From assembly GCF_001039355.2 (NCBI RefSeq), contig NW_019775389.1:318380-382379 (forward strand): a stretch of 64,000 bases of DNA, read 5' to 3'. A model generated the notes under the pieces. The model was given only the letters and a program-made list of their open reading frames with translations. It did no database searches and was not told where the DNA came from. Shown here in pieces: positions 62,723 through 64,000 of the stretch (positions within the stretch are counted from its first letter, which is position 1; each line of letters opens with the position of its first letter). Both the position numbers and the translations under genes were made by a program. Origin of the DNA: Lingula anatina (taxonomy: Eukaryota; Brachiopoda; Lingulata; Lingulida; Lingulidae).

Positions 62723-63139
62723 ATGGATTGCAGTCGTGTTTTACTATTGGTGTGCAATATTGCTACATTTCTGGGATTACTCTGGCAGACGGACAAAGAA
62801 GCACCTTGGTGCCCTGAGCCATTTTCTACACAGTTTTGGAACATAATACTGGAACATATGTTATACCTGCCGAGGTGGAAGTTTGTCTGGGTATATGTTA
62901 CCGTGAGTGCGGGCGTTGTGGGTGTGTGTTTGGGTTACGCATTGGTGTGCATGATTTCACAAAAAATCACCAGCTCCTCACCTCCCCCCCTCCTGTTCCC
63001 CTGTAACATCCTCATTCCATCCAAGGGTATACTTTGGGGTAGAAAACATTGTCGAATCTTGCTTCATACCGTAGATTGTCTCAGCCTTTTGATACGTACA
63101 GTGCCTACCGTGTATGCTGTAACTAAGCTCAATATCTGA
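62723..63139 (+). CDS. Possible small membrane protein or first exon (138 codons), unrecognised
   Basis: ATG in a fair context (caguATGg-like, A at -3) opens a frame with a hydrophobic N-terminal segment at about residues 3-20 (VLLLVCNIATFLGLLW) and a second one at about 52-76 (VWVYVTVSAGVVGVCLGYAL). These are separated by a stretch with Cys and several Trp. The part after residue ~80 is lower in quality (Ser/Pro run from a C-rich tract), so the real exon may end earlier at a cryptic donor. It could be a first exon with a signal peptide, a two-pass protein, or chance. No family recognised. Confidence 0.25.
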   Translation: MDCSRVLLLVCNIATFLGLLWQTDKEAPWCPEPFSTQFWNIILEHMLYLPRWKFVWVYVTVSAGVVGVCLGYALVCMISQKITSSSPPPLLFPCNILIPSKGILWGRKHCRILLHTVDCLSLLIRTVPTVYAVTKLNI

Positions 63140-64000
63140 TACAGCGGATTTTCCGAGCAATACTCGATAATGTTTCAACGTGCATGCTGTCTTCAAGCAT
63201 CATTGATTAATCTCGTAGCACGCGATAAGGGGGATGAATAAACAGCCCCCAGCGTTTTCGAAATAAAAATCTCTTCTAGAAGCCTTCCAGGATAGGTGTA
63301 GAATCTATTCTCATAAATATAAGTGTTCTTTTATATTTGTCCTTCAGTTAAATTTGATCTAGTTGTTATGAAGAAGTATGTATGTACAAGTCTCTCTCTC
63401 TCTCTCTCTCTCTGTTTACTTCAGAGAAGTCAGTGATATAATATTATTTTCCAATTTTTCGTATTATCCGTGCTTTATAGAAGAAATTGCGTTCTCTAAT
63501 AATTGCCGACATCCAGCTACTCATCATTCCTAATACATGTATGATATGGCGCTGGAGAAAATGGACCTCTTGTAGTTAGAGGGAAAATTTTGAAAAATTT
63601 GCGTAATTTAGAGCATTAAGAAGTGTACGCAACACGCATTTGAAGGAGGGGAGGCGTATTTTATAGTGAGATGGAAGGGTTGGGGTGTGGGGCGGGGTTG
63701 AGGTGGGGGACAAGACCCCGCCCCCCTTTTCCAAGACCCTTATCTGTAGGTGCCATAAATGAACTCAAATTTTAAAAACAGAGACTCTCTTCCCTCAAAT
63801 GTCATAATACATGGAAATGTGGATCTGCCGAGTTCACGTTTATGTAGCACGTGCAGTGCGTGCCAGGCAAAAATCATTGATCACAGGATTTTAACGATCC
63901 ATAGCACCATGCGGACATGCGTAAATATAAACACTACAAAATTTGGCTATTGGATTTTAAATGTATCAAATGGTATATGAGACGTCATCGTTGTCCCTCT
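63140..64000. other. Right-edge region, no gene recognised
   Basis: Contains a short (CT)n at 63391-63412 and a G-rich/C-rich patch at 63640-63730. No supported frame. Confidence 0.45.

Noticed and set aside
1-64000. CRISPR arrays, prokaryotic operons, tRNA or rRNA genes
   Set aside because: The window is animal nuclear DNA; no regular spacer arrays, no intact tRNA cloverleaf and no rRNA segments were seen. The only tRNA-like strings are the SINE heads at 4960-5829.

Overview
This is animal nuclear DNA: AT-rich, with spliced genes, large introns, long gene-poor stretches and many microsatellites, poly-G/C runs and short foldback elements. The conserved genes (DNA polymerase epsilon, mitochondrial ribosomal protein mL40) prove only a metazoan-like eukaryote. 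A secreted collagen-C1q protein, a MyD88-like TIR exon and the repeat style suggest a marine invertebrate, probably a lophotrochozoan such as a mollusc. That last step is inference and uncertain. Four isolated N bases mark assembly uncertainties (about 9046, 14347, 37985, 54787).

Region 1 (1-10.1 kb) is the conserved core. POLE runs leftward out of the window; ten coding exons give its first ~399 residues, including exonuclease motifs I and II. Its start codon lies 299 bp from that of mL40, which runs rightward in six coding exons (216 aa). The shared spacer carries an E2F-type site and a CRE palindrome. The first mL40 intron holds a tRNA-derived SINE, a foldback MITE with a TTA duplication, and a three-unit tandem array of SINE-head sequence.

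Region 2 (10.1-22.4 kb) has no gene I can support. It holds microsatellites, a three-copy diverged repeat and foldback elements. Region 3 (22.6-25.1 kb) is a three-exon secreted collagen-C1q protein (230 aa).

Region 4 (28.0-31.15 kb, minus strand) encodes a membrane protein with PPPY and PSAP motifs. Its annotated stop lies just after the transmembrane segment, but shifting one base at an A-run opens a frame that splices in phase into two further exons. Region 5 (31-39.4 kb) contains foldback elements, a 24-bp palindrome, a Ty3/Gypsy-type LTR remnant and, immediately beside the LTR, a TIR-domain exon on the minus strand.

Region 6 (40-58.5 kb) is dominated by tandem duplications of different age: an old ~1.3-1.5 kb pair, a 50-bp pair, a recent 1,015-bp pair and a recent 3,750-bp pair whose junctions lie in poly-G tracts. 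I see no convincing gene there. Region 7 (58.5-64 kb) is mostly unassigned, with one possible small membrane-protein ORF at 62.7 kb.

The POLE/mL40 pair probably shares promoter control. The C1q, TIR and PPPY/PSAP proteins are separate; a common role in immunity or signalling is only suggested by their domain types.
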